26,016 nucleotides of DNA from an uncultured Prevotella sp. Its GTDB lineage: Bacteria; Bacteroidota; Bacteroidia; Bacteroidales; Bacteroidaceae. Of the stretch, positions 14,743 through 22,223 are shown one piece after another. The translations under genes were made by a program, and so were the position numbers. The DNA lies in NCBI GenBank assembly GCA_937898715.1, contig CALEKA010000084.1:1-26016 (forward strand), written 5' to 3'. Under the pieces are notes generated by a model. The model did no database searches. It saw only the letters and a program-made list of their open reading frames with translations, and was not told the DNA's origin. Each line of letters begins with the position of its first letter. Positions within the stretch are counted from its first letter, which is position 1.

Positions 14743-14805
14743 ACTGTATAGGAAGCATTCAGAGCGTTACTGACTGACTCTATGCTTTAGAATGATTGCT
14801 GATAA

Positions 14806-16194
14806 TTAGAGTGCTACCTTGAAAGTCTGTCCGTTGGCTACAACGATATAAGCACCATTGGGCAACTTCTGGTCTGCAGCTACTCTCTGACCTGCAGCAT
14901 TGAATATGCTGTAAGTCTGTGCATTTTCTACGACGATTGTACCGTTGCTTGTGTAGACCTTGATGGCTTGTGACTGAGCATCGTTCAGACCAGTAGTAGC
15001 ATTGAAGTCTTGGTTCATGCTAGCGGAAGCACCATTCTTCAAGTCCTCCATCTTTTGGTTCAATGTCTTGATGTCCATGTATACCTCATATTTGGTCACG
15101 TAGGGATAATCCAATTCGCTTTGAGCCTCAGCAATAGCAGCATTTGCCTCTGTGGCAGCATCGCCAGTAAGCGACTTTGCTGCTTCTTTTGCTGCGTCGA
15201 TAGCTGCTTTTAGCTTCTCAACGTCCTTTGCTGCGGGAAGTGCAACGAGACGGAATGCATAAGATTTGCTTAAAGCCTTAGATGTAACAGAGAATGAGTT
15301 GCCTGATACGGTGAATACCTTGAGCGAAGTGTTGTTGCTTGCATCGGTAGTGCTACCTGCATGGATGGCAACTTCGGTGTCGAAATCGAGTGTCTCGCTG
15401 TTGGCGTAGATTACGAATTTCGCATTTCCCTTTTTCGTATCATCGGTGAGCGAGGTAGCTCTCAGTGTGGTGCTCTGCAGGTAGAGATACTTCTCTGTAG
15501 AGGGTATCACAAGTGATGCAATGCCATTCTTATCGGTCGTGATCTGAAGTCGGCATTTTTCGTAAGTATAGTTTGCCGTGAGCGAAGGGGCGCCTGTGCT
15601 TGAGAATGCGAAGAATTTGCCATCGGCTGCAGCATTGTAGTTGGGCAGTGTGCTTACGACCTGAAGAGCATAGTAGCCGTCTACGGCAAGGGGAGTCTTG
15701 CTCGTATTAGCCTTAGTCAGTTTTACGCGAGTAGTTTCTGTCTTGGTCTGGAATACGAACTTGTCGCTTGTCTCGTCGTAAGCGTAGCATTTGCTCTTGT
15801 CGGAACTTTCGAAGGGGATCATATAATAGTCGCCATCTCCTGTAGCTTCGAAAGTCCACTTCTGATTGTTACCACCAGAGGTTTGCCAGAGACATACTTG
15901 GTTGCTGAAACCTGTGTGGTTTTCTGAAGGATTGTCGAGGCAGAAGTTACCTTGTGTGGTCTTGACTGTGTAGTAGTCGCCACTTTGGGTGATTGTCCAA
16001 GTTTGGTTGTCGTCGGTAGTGTCGAGTAAGACCATTCTTGGCACGGCGTCGTTCTTGTTTGAACCACATGTGGAAAGGGCACGTGTGCCATCTGTCGTAC
16101 AGATGCGATAGGTCTCTCCGCTGATGATATCGTCGGCTGTAGCAGAGGTAAAGCCGCTCAAGAGGAGTGCAAGACCCATGATTATCTTTTTCAT
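14806..16194 (-). CDS. Secreted ricin-type lectin protein with T9SS-like C-terminal tail
   Basis: This 462-residue protein has a signal peptide (1-20). An N-terminal beta-trefoil region (about 22-160) carries QxW marks of ricin-type lectins, NQTW (63-66) and NQKW (110-113). A second beta-rich region, about 170-318, has no clear name. An Ala/Lys-rich helical stretch (about 322-390) resembles surface-protein spacer helices. The last 50 residues (KVYTSNGTIVVENA...FNAAGQRV...PNGAYIVVANGQTFKV) resemble the C-terminal sorting domain used by the type IX secretion system. It probably binds glycans at the cell surface or outside the cell. It follows the GH20 gene by 27 bases, so the two are almost certainly one operon. 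It may target the hexosaminidase's substrate, though no carbohydrate specificity can be read. Confidence 0.82.
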   Translation of the reverse strand: MKKIIMGLALLLSGFTSATADDIISGETYRICTTDGTRALSTCGSNKNDAVPRMVLLDTTDDNQTWTITQSGDYYTVKTTQGNFCLDNPSENHTGFSNQVCLWQTSGGNNQKWTFEATGDGDYYMIPFESSDKSKCYAYDETSDKFVFQTKTETTRVKLTKANTSKTPLAVDGYYALQVVSTLPNYNAAADGKFFAFSSTGAPSLTANYTYEKCRLQITTDKNGIASLVIPSTEKYLYLQSTTLRATSLTDDTKKGNAKFVIYANSETLDFDTEVAIHAGSTTDASNNTSLKVFTVSGNSFSVTSKALSKSYAFRLVALPAAKDVEKLKAAIDAAKEAAKSLTGDAATEANAAIAEAQSELDYPYVTKYEVYMDIKTLNQKMEDLKNGASASMNQDFNATTGLNDAQSQAIKVYTSNGTIVVENAQTYSIFNAAGQRVAADQKLPNGAYIVVANGQTFKVAL

Positions 16195-16221
16195 ATTTGT
16201 GTATGCAATTAGAAGTGGTTA

Positions 16222-17835
16222 TTACTGAAGATCAATAAATTCGGATGGCATAGAGAAGGTGATGCCTCGGCGCTGCATGTCAAGCATGATGGGGCGAACG
16301 CGCTTCAAAAAGCTATTCCAAGAGCGATTCTTCTGTGCGCTCCAACCGATTTCACTCAGTTCAATAGCGCGAGGATAGGCTTGGTAGAACACGCGTTCGG
16401 GCGAATTGATACATTCACTCCATAGAGGACATGCTACACCGAAGAGGTTGTTCTTCTCAAACTCTTCGCCCATACCCCAGTTGGGATCGAACTGGTTGTA
16501 AACGTCTTCGAACTTGATAATATTCATGCCCCAGTTCTTCTCAGGCATATCACCGCTTGCCATAGGATAGTCGTAGTAGCAGTATTCGCCAGGGCAAAGC
16601 ATGATCTTGGCATTGTTGGTCATAGCAGCGTTGATGGCATTCTTGGTCAAGCCATGACGCCAAGCGAAGGTGACGCAACCAGGCTGAATGTTCTTGAAGT
16701 CGGTCTCATACCAGAACATGGGAGTCTTGCCATACTTGGTCTGCAGGGTGTCGATCACGCGGTTGAACATGTATTCCTGCAGTTTCCAGTTCTCCGAACG
16801 ATCGGTAGTGGTTATGCCGAGCTTTTTCTTCAGAGCCTTGTCTTTCTCGCAGTTTGTCCAGCAGTCGAGAGCAGGATTGCCTGCTTCGTCGCCGCCAAGG
16901 TGAACGTACTTACAAGGGAAGATGTCTGCGATTTCCTTGAATACATTGCCCAAGAACTCGTAGGTGAATTCATTGCCCGGACAGAGCAATTCGTTGGATA
17001 CACCGCAAGTGGTACGGATGGGCACTTCTTTAGCACCGCAAGTAAGTTCGGGAATAGCGTGAATGGCAGCTACTTCGTGACCAGGCATTTCGATCTCGGG
17101 CACTACCATGATGTGGTATTTTTCGCAGTATTTCACGAACTCCTTCATCTGCTCTTGCGTATAATAGCCCGAGATGCTCATCTGCATATCGTCCATGCCT
17201 ACGCGTGAGCTACTCTTCTCTATGAGCTGAGGATATTTCTTGATTTCGATGCGCCATGCTTGGTCGTCAACGAGGTGGAGGTGGATACTATTAAACTTGT
17301 AACGAGCCATCTCGGGCACGAAGTCTTTGAGTCGATCGTAGGGGAGGAAGATACGACAAGGGTCGACCATGATCTCGCGCACGTGAGTACGGGGAGCATC
17401 CTCTATGTGGATGGCAGCGGTTTCGATGCATCGAGCAGAAGCTTGGTCGTCGATCATAAGTTGTTCCATGGTCATCAGTCCATAGAATACACCAGCTGCG
17501 GTCTTGCCTGCAATGTTTACACCATTCTCGTTGAGCGTGAGCGTGTAAGCCTCATCGTCAGTGAGTGATGCGTCAATGCTCAGAGTAATCTTGGCATTGC
17601 CGTTAGCATTGAGCGTAGTGAGGCCAGCACGTTCCTTGAGAATGCGAAGAGCATGTTCCTTTTCATTACTTAAACTCTCGGGGGCATCTACTTGGGAAAT
17701 GTTGAGCCAAACGAGAGGATTGTCTGTCGTTTTCTGCACTTTCAAAGGTATGGGCACGAGATTCTGTGCTGTAGCTGTGAATGTGGAGAAGCCTGCGCTG
17801 AGGAGCAGGGCTATGGAGAATATGAATTTTTTCAT
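16222..17835 (-). CDS. Beta-N-acetylhexosaminidase, glycoside hydrolase family 20
   Basis: This 537-residue enzyme has a signal peptide (1-23, ending ATAQ) and a GH20 N-terminal alpha/beta domain (about 25-148). The TIM-barrel catalytic domain runs from about 150: FNSIHLHLVDDQAWR, VVPEIEMPGHE and KYVHLGGDEAG. The Asp316-Glu317 pair is the substrate-assisted catalytic couple that cuts terminal GlcNAc or GalNAc. No lipobox and no C-terminal sorting tail are seen, so a periplasmic location is likely. It lies between an LRR protein gene (87 bases upstream) and a lectin gene (27 bases downstream), in line with an operon that gathers and trims host or dietary aminosugar glycans such as mucin. The substrate is inferred from the family only. 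Confidence 0.96.
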   Translation of the reverse strand: MKKFIFSIALLLSAGFSTFTATAQNLVPIPLKVQKTTDNPLVWLNISQVDAPESLSNEKEHALRILKERAGLTTLNANGNAKITLSIDASLTDDEAYTLTLNENGVNIAGKTAAGVFYGLMTMEQLMIDDQASARCIETAAIHIEDAPRTHVREIMVDPCRIFLPYDRLKDFVPEMARYKFNSIHLHLVDDQAWRIEIKKYPQLIEKSSSRVGMDDMQMSISGYYTQEQMKEFVKYCEKYHIMVVPEIEMPGHEVAAIHAIPELTCGAKEVPIRTTCGVSNELLCPGNEFTYEFLGNVFKEIADIFPCKYVHLGGDEAGNPALDCWTNCEKDKALKKKLGITTTDRSENWKLQEYMFNRVIDTLQTKYGKTPMFWYETDFKNIQPGCVTFAWRHGLTKNAINAAMTNNAKIMLCPGEYCYYDYPMASGDMPEKNWGMNIIKFEDVYNQFDPNWGMGEEFEKNNLFGVACPLWSECINSPERVFYQAYPRAIELSEIGWSAQKNRSWNSFLKRVRPIMLDMQRRGITFSMPSEFIDLQ

Positions 17836-17922
17836 AGAGATGTTGCTACTATCTGTGTTTGCTTACTATAATTGTTTCGGCTGTAAGGTCGTATGATGAA
17901 ATGAACTTAGAGATTGCACATT

Positions 17923-19218
17923 TTAATACTGTACCTTGAAGCTACTTCCGTTTACCTTAACAATGTACACTCCGCGATTCTGCAATGAGAAACTTGCTGT
18001 GCCTTCTGCCAATGTTGAGCTGAGCAACTGGCCTTGTACATTGTAGAGCTTTACTGTAGAAGCTTGTGGAATTCCTTTTATCCAAACACGACCATCTTCA
18101 ACGCTTGCGCTGACGTTGGAGAGAGATTCTGCATTGTTGATAGAAGTTGCTACCTTGATGTTGAAGTTCTTCCATACGGGGGCTTCTTTGTAGGCTTCTT
18201 CTGAGCCTTCGGGCACGTTGAGCGTGATCTGGCTGCAATCTAATCCTGCAAATGCTGTGGCATTGGCGGGAATCGGAGTGGAAGCGTAGATGTTGATGGT
18301 CTGCAGACTTGTACATCCAGCAAATGTGGCAGCTTTGATTTCGCTGACATCAGCAGGAATGACAATCGACTCAAGACTGCTGCAGCCCATGAATGCGCCT
18401 TTACCGATTTGGACGGTATTGCTTGGGAGTACGATGCTTCCAGCGAGTTTGTCACATCCCATAAAGGCTGCATCGCCCAAGATCTGAAGTCCACGAGGCA
18501 TGTTGATCTCAGTCAGACTCTTGCAGTCGGCAAAAGCAGAAGCACCGATGCGAGTGATCATCCGGCCTAAAGCAACTTCGCCTGTGAGCTTTTCGCATCC
18601 TGCAAAGGCATTTGCGCCGATGCTCTGCAGATTGCTGGGGAGAGATACGCCTTCTATGTTTTTGCATCCAGCGAAGACGCCATCGCGGAGGTTGAGTACT
18701 TTTGTAGGAATGTTTATTGTACCAGAGAGTGATTCGCATCCCTCAAATGCATAAGATCCGATGTTGTATAGGCCACTATTCTCAGGAATAGACAGCGTGG
18801 TGATGCTCTTACATTGGGCAAAGGCAGATGCGCCAATATTGTTGACAGAAGAGGGGAGTGTGAGCGACTGAAGTGCATCGCATGCAAAGAATGCTTGCGT
18901 GCCGATGGTTGACAGATTGTTGGGAAGAACCAATGTCTTGAGCAGATGGCGCGAATGCATTGCGTTCTTAGGAATAGAACTGCAGGTTGCAGAACTAAGG
19001 TCGAGACTAACCATGTTGTAGCAAAGGTCTCGTAGCTGGCGGAAGTCGCCATTGTTGGTGGTGGTGAGCGTTCCGGTCAGTTTGACATTGACAGCGGCAG
19101 CCTTAGCATCAGCGCTACAAGACGTGATATTGGCTGAAGTTACATTCTGAGCCCATGACAAGCCAGGACATGTCAGAAGGCCGAGACCTAAAATAAGAAG
19201 AGGTAAGTTTTTCTTCAT
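17923..19218 (-). CDS. BspA-like leucine-rich repeat surface protein with T9SS-like tail
   Basis: This 431-residue protein has a signal peptide (1-24, ending SWAQ) and about ten LRR_5/BspA-type repeats between residues 95 and 330. Each is marked by a block such as AFAGC, AFMGC or AFADC at 109, 132, 157, 181, 204, 228, 251, 275, 298 and 322. The C-terminal part (about 365-431), with VKLYNVQGQLL and GVYIVKVNGSSFKV, resembles a type IX secretion sorting domain. Relatives such as BspA of Tannerella act in binding to host matrix proteins or other bacteria. It is the first gene of the probable LRR-GH20-lectin operon, with a consensus promoter (19342-19372) and a structured leader of about 117 bases. 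The ligand is unknown. Confidence 0.92.
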   Translation of the reverse strand: MKKNLPLLILGLGLLTCPGLSWAQNVTSANITSCSADAKAAAVNVKLTGTLTTTNNGDFRQLRDLCYNMVSLDLSSATCSSIPKNAMHSRHLLKTLVLPNNLSTIGTQAFFACDALQSLTLPSSVNNIGASAFAQCKSITTLSIPENSGLYNIGSYAFEGCESLSGTINIPTKVLNLRDGVFAGCKNIEGVSLPSNLQSIGANAFAGCEKLTGEVALGRMITRIGASAFADCKSLTEINMPRGLQILGDAAFMGCDKLAGSIVLPSNTVQIGKGAFMGCSSLESIVIPADVSEIKAATFAGCTSLQTINIYASTPIPANATAFAGLDCSQITLNVPEGSEEAYKEAPVWKNFNIKVATSINNAESLSNVSASVEDGRVWIKGIPQASTVKLYNVQGQLLSSTLAEGTASFSLQNRGVYIVKVNGSSFKVQY

Positions 19219-19283
19219 AGTCGGGAATGTTACTGTTTTTGTATTTTAAGGTGTTAATTATCCATTGAGAGTATATGTGGTAG

Positions 19284-19330
19284 GAGATTGAAGAAAGACT
19301 ATTGCATGAAGTATAGTCTGTAGTAATCTC
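19284..19330 (-). promoter_or_regulatory. Stem-loop at the 5' end of the LRR operon leader
   Basis: GAGATT (19284-19289) pairs with AATCTC (19325-19330), and inside it AGACTAT (19296-19302) with ATAGTCT (19313-19319). The predicted transcription start is near 19335, so this hairpin would cap the mRNA. A 5' stabilising or regulatory structure is possible. Confidence 0.5.
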
Positions 19331-19341
19331 TTAATATTATG

Positions 19342-19372
19342 CAAATGTAACGAAAAGAAAACAACGGACAAA
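19342..19372 (-). promoter_or_regulatory. Promoter of the LRR-GH20-lectin operon
   Basis: The minus strand reads TTTG, exactly 19 bases, TACATTTG, a full Bacteroidetes consensus. No other such promoter was found before the GH20 or lectin genes. Confidence 0.78.
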
Positions 19373-19420
19373 CAAATACGCGGAATAAGATTTCTTTTGA
19401 GGCAAATCCGTTGGAATAAA

Positions 19421-19470
19421 GAAAAAAATACAGCCGATACATGTAGGAAAGAAAGCATGTATCGGCTGTA
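19421..19470 (-). terminator. Terminator of the polysaccharide export gene
   Basis: A perfect 15-bp inverted repeat, TACAGCCGATACATG (19429-19443) with its complement (19456-19470), is followed on the minus strand by a run of seven T. It lies 15 bases past the stop codon and is the strongest terminator in the window. Confidence 0.93.
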
Positions 19471-19485
19471 TTAGAGAGAAGAGTC

Positions 19486-20259
19486 TTATCTGAAGATAAG
19501 GATGGCAATGCTCGTCAGCACAGAAGTGACGGAGAGCCAAGTAGAAATATTTCGCACGGAGTTGTCGTTGTTGGTAGATTGTCCCATCTTGACCTTGTTG
19601 GGTTCTACATAGACAATGTCATTTTGCTGCAAGTTGTAGACTGGTGAATTAAAGAGATCTTTAGAACGGAGATCGACGAAGTAAGTCTTGCTGACGTTAC
19701 CCTCTTGACGAATCACCTTGATTCGATCACGACGACCTGTGATGGTAAGATCTCCTGCACGGCCAATGGCTTCAAGAATGTTGATGTTATCGCGTGTAAT
19801 CTCCAATTGTCCAGGGCGTGCTACTTCACCTAAGATGGTGATGTATTGGTTGTAAGCAGCTACTGTGATAACCGCATCGTTGAGAATGCCTTGACGGAAC
19901 TTTTCTTGGATAGCATTGGCAGCTTCGGCGCGTGTCATACCGCTCACTTTGATGCGTCCAATGCCCAGCATGTCAATGCAACCATTCTCATCGATTGTAT
20001 AGCGCATATTGTCAGCATTGTTCGTGCTTGAATAATTAGTACCCGTACTAATATTATATCGTGCTGCCAATTCAGGAGTGGCTGCACTTGTGACAATGAC
20101 GCCAACCTTGTCGCCAGGAACAAGCTTAAGCGCGTTGGAACTCTGTGTGGCTACTTCTGCATTGTTTTCAACGTCCTGTAGGTAGATGATTTTCTCTTTT
20201 GTCTTGCAGGAAGCAATGGTAAGCATTGCCAATAGCAGAATTAGAAGATTCTTTTTCAT
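19486..20259 (-). CDS. Wza-like polysaccharide export lipoprotein
   Basis: This 257-residue protein has a lipoprotein signal (MKKNLLILLLAMLTIASC, acylated Cys18). A polysaccharide-export domain (about 45-120, LVPGDKVGVIVTS...YTIDENGCIDMLGIGRIKVSG) and an SLBB-type domain (about 135-215, VAAYNQYITILGEVARPGQLE) follow. A hydrophobic C-terminal helix (WLSVTSVLTSIAILIF) closes it. It should form the outer-membrane channel for capsule or exopolysaccharide. The start at 20259 is preferred over an ATG 43 codons upstream (20388), because that extension translates the repeat sequence and no signal peptide would then be at the N terminus. It has its own terminator and its likely promoter is in repeat B1. 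No Wzc-type kinase or glycosyltransferase neighbours adjoin it, so it stands alone. Confidence 0.93.
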   Translation of the reverse strand: MKKNLLILLLAMLTIASCKTKEKIIYLQDVENNAEVATQSSNALKLVPGDKVGVIVTSAATPELAARYNISTGTNYSSTNNADNMRYTIDENGCIDMLGIGRIKVSGMTRAEAANAIQEKFRQGILNDAVITVAAYNQYITILGEVARPGQLEITRDNINILEAIGRAGDLTITGRRDRIKVIRQEGNVSKTYFVDLRSKDLFNSPVYNLQQNDIVYVEPNKVKMGQSTNNDNSVRNISTWLSVTSVLTSIAILIFR

Positions 20260-20282
20260 TGGAATTCTGTGAGTGATTTGGT

Positions 20283-20426
20283 ATAAGATAAACTGCGACT
20301 CGGCATAAAGTTCAAGCAAGCTTGGCTTTCTGCTCTCGCCTTGCATTATCTTTAAATAAGATAAGCTGCGGCTCGGCATAAAGTTCAAGCAAGCTTGACT
20401 TTCTGCTCTCGCCTTGCATTATCTTT
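20283..20426. repeat. Repeat cluster 2, part A (two 73-bp copies)
   Basis: Copies begin at 20283 and 20356 with ATAAGATAA and run to CTCGCCTTGCATTATCTTT. Each can fold into a hairpin, as its ends AAGATAA/TTATCTT and its core TTCAAGCAAGCTTG are self-complementary. They belong to the same family as 25893-26016 (same 73-base period, same orientation). If promoter B1 is used, both copies lie in the leader of the export gene. Confidence 0.88.
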
Positions 20427-20582
20427 TGCAAAGATAGTGCAAATCGAGCGCAATGCAAAGTTAAAATAGAAGATTTTCACTTTCATTGCCGAGATGCCGC
20501 CTATCTTCTCTAAAGATGGTGCAAATCGAGCGCAATGCAAAGTTAAAATAGAAGATTTTCACTTTCATTGCCGAGATGCCGC
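20427..20582. repeat. Repeat cluster 2, part B (two 82-bp copies, inverted to part A)
   Basis: Copies start at about 20430 and 20512 with AAAGATRGTGCAAATCGAGC and end in CCGAGATGCCGC. Each has an inner stem GCAATGCAAAG/CTTTCATTGC. They share the edges of the family (AAGATAGTGCAA and CCGAGNNGCCGC) but are in opposite orientation to part A and have a different core. Confidence 0.88.
20429..20459 (-). promoter_or_regulatory. Promoter of the export gene inside repeat B1
   Basis: The minus strand reads TTTG, 19 bases, TATCTTTG, a full consensus lying wholly inside repeat copy B1. The predicted start is near 20422, with a leader of about 163 bases made almost entirely of the two part-A hairpin repeats. 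The matching site in copy B2 has lost the -7 box (CATCTTTA). Confidence 0.65.
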
Positions 20583-20620
20583 TTGAGGGAGCTAAATGTG
20601 TTCAAGAAAAGAACTTATAA

Positions 20621-20675
20621 AAAAGCCTTTACTCAGCCATTGTATATGATAAAATCAATGTGGTCTGAGTAAAGG
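20621..20675 (-). terminator. Terminator of the GH57 gene / glycogen operon
   Basis: CCTTTACTCAG...CATTG (20626-20642) pairs with CAATG...CTGAGTAAAGG (20656-20675) with a small bulge and is followed on the minus strand by CTTTTTTATAAG. It lies about 30 bases past the GH57 stop. Confidence 0.88.
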
Positions 20676-20703
20676 ATATTTAAGTGTAGGTAGGCTTCAA
20701 TTA

Positions 20704-22179
20704 TTACTTCTGAGATTTCTCGGCAGATGTTGCTTTAGCTGTCTCAGATGTAGCCTTTAGCGTCGTGGCTTTATGAGTTGTTGTGTTTGCCTTCTTGGAT
20801 GCAGTTTTGGCGGAAGCCTTAGTAGGGGATTTCTTAGTGGCTTTGGGCTTCGTTGTATCTTCATTGCCTTCGCTATTACTCTTCTCTAAACGAGCTAACA
20901 TGTTTTGGAGTTTAGAAATCTCCTTATCCTTCATCTCAAGTTCGTCGCCTTGATTCTTGATTGTGGTCAACAGGGAATTGAGCTCTTCATTGTCAATATC
21001 AAGTGGATAGCGATCATTGACGCGAGTGATGAAGTCGCCCAGGATGTTCATGTAGTTGGTGAACGCATCGTAGGGTGAATCGTAGATACCTCGGTAACCG
21101 CCGTAACTATTGGGCTTGGTACTCATGAAACGGAGATTATTGGAAGCTTGCAGATAATCGAAGTCTTGCATGAGACGACGGTCGCGGCAAATGCGTACGC
21201 GATCGGCAATAGAGTAGAGTTTGTCAATCGCCTCGCGCTGCATAACATTTCCTAACCATGGAGAAAGATCACGCTCTTCGTCCACCCAAGAAGTGGGATA
21301 AGTCACTGTAAGATCGCCCGCAGACTTTACGCGTCCACAAATCTCAGATGGTGTGCTGAACGTAATGCCACGTTTCTTGAATTGTGCGGGAAGCGCCTTC
21401 ATGAACTCCAATATGTTGGATGACAAAGGTTGGAATATACCTAATGCGCAGAGTTCCATAAAGATGTTGATGACTTGTTCTTCTTCAGGAAGTTGTGCGA
21501 TCCAGTCTGCATAGGTATCAGCAAAGAGTGGATACTCGCTCCAAGATGAGTCGTTGAAGCGGAAGGAGATGTCTTCAGAGAGAGAATAGTCGCGCAGAAG
21601 AAGTTTTAGACGAGGGTCACGGCAGCAATTGTATACAAAGTGTGGGCTCTTCCAACCGAGTACGTGCTTAGCACCTTCCGCCAACATTCCCTTGAAGCCC
21701 ATAGAGGCAACAAGTTCACCAATATCGTCGGAATAGATAAGGCAAGAGTTGCGGAATATTTTAGGATCTTGTCCGAAGAGCGATTTTACTTTCTTGCAAA
21801 GGCGGTGTACTTCATCGCGGAAAGTATCTTCATTCTTTAATGAAGAGAATCCATGAGAGTAAGTCTCAGCCAAGAATTCCACGCAACCTGTATCGTTCAG
21901 TTGCTGCAAGAGTTCTATGCATTGAGGAGCATGGTTTTCCAATTGCTCTATGGCGCAGCCTGAGAGAGAGATGGCACACTTAAATTCTCCTGGATTGGCT
22001 TCTGCCATTTCGATGAGCGTCTTGAGTGCTGGCACGTAAGAGCGCTCTGCAGTTTCGGTAATAGAACGAGCATTCTCGTAGTCATCATAGTAGTAATGGT
22101 CAGTGCCTATGTCGAAGAAGCGATATCGCTTTAAGTGGATATTCTGATGTATTTCAAAATATAAACAAACGGTCTTCAT
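20704..22179 (-). CDS. GH57 alpha-amylase-like protein, probable pseudoenzyme
   Basis: This 491-residue protein has the GH57 N-terminal motif FEIHQNIHLKRYRFFDIG (8-25) and CVEFLAETYSHG (99-110). The region that in active GH57 amylases reads FRNTELIYSDDI reads FRNSCLIYSDDI (142-153), so the nucleophile Glu is Cys146. The second catalytic region, usually MDYETFGEH, reads MELCALGIF (241-249), replacing the acid/base Asp with Glu242. A Leu/Glu helical stretch (about 395-435) and a Lys/Thr/Ala-rich tail (about 436-491) follow. From memory, Bacteroidetes GH57 amylase-like proteins often lack one or both catalytic residues. It may bind or regulate glycogen rather than cut it. It is the last gene of the debranching enzyme-GT4-GH57 operon, 44 bases after GT4. 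Confidence 0.9.
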   Translation of the reverse strand: MKTVCLYFEIHQNIHLKRYRFFDIGTDHYYYDDYENARSITETAERSYVPALKTLIEMAEANPGEFKCAISLSGCAIEQLENHAPQCIELLQQLNDTGCVEFLAETYSHGFSSLKNEDTFRDEVHRLCKKVKSLFGQDPKIFRNSCLIYSDDIGELVASMGFKGMLAEGAKHVLGWKSPHFVYNCCRDPRLKLLLRDYSLSEDISFRFNDSSWSEYPLFADTYADWIAQLPEEEQVINIFMELCALGIFQPLSSNILEFMKALPAQFKKRGITFSTPSEICGRVKSAGDLTVTYPTSWVDEERDLSPWLGNVMQREAIDKLYSIADRVRICRDRRLMQDFDYLQASNNLRFMSTKPNSYGGYRGIYDSPYDAFTNYMNILGDFITRVNDRYPLDIDNEELNSLLTTIKNQGDELEMKDKEISKLQNMLARLEKSNSEGNEDTTKPKATKKSPTKASAKTASKKANTTTHKATTLKATSETAKATSAEKSQK

Positions 22180-22223
22180 GATGATTCTTATTTGTGGTGT
22201 AGTAAATAGGTGACGTGATGGGG

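Noticed and set aside
16654..17208. 184-codon plus-strand reading frame inside the GH20 gene
   Set aside because: Antisense to the catalytic core of GH20; a shadow of biased codon use on the other strand.
20260..20388. N-terminal extension of the export protein from ATG 20388
   Set aside because: It translates repeat part A and would place the lipoprotein signal internally. The similar frame at 25751-25999 is also repeat-derived and non-coding.
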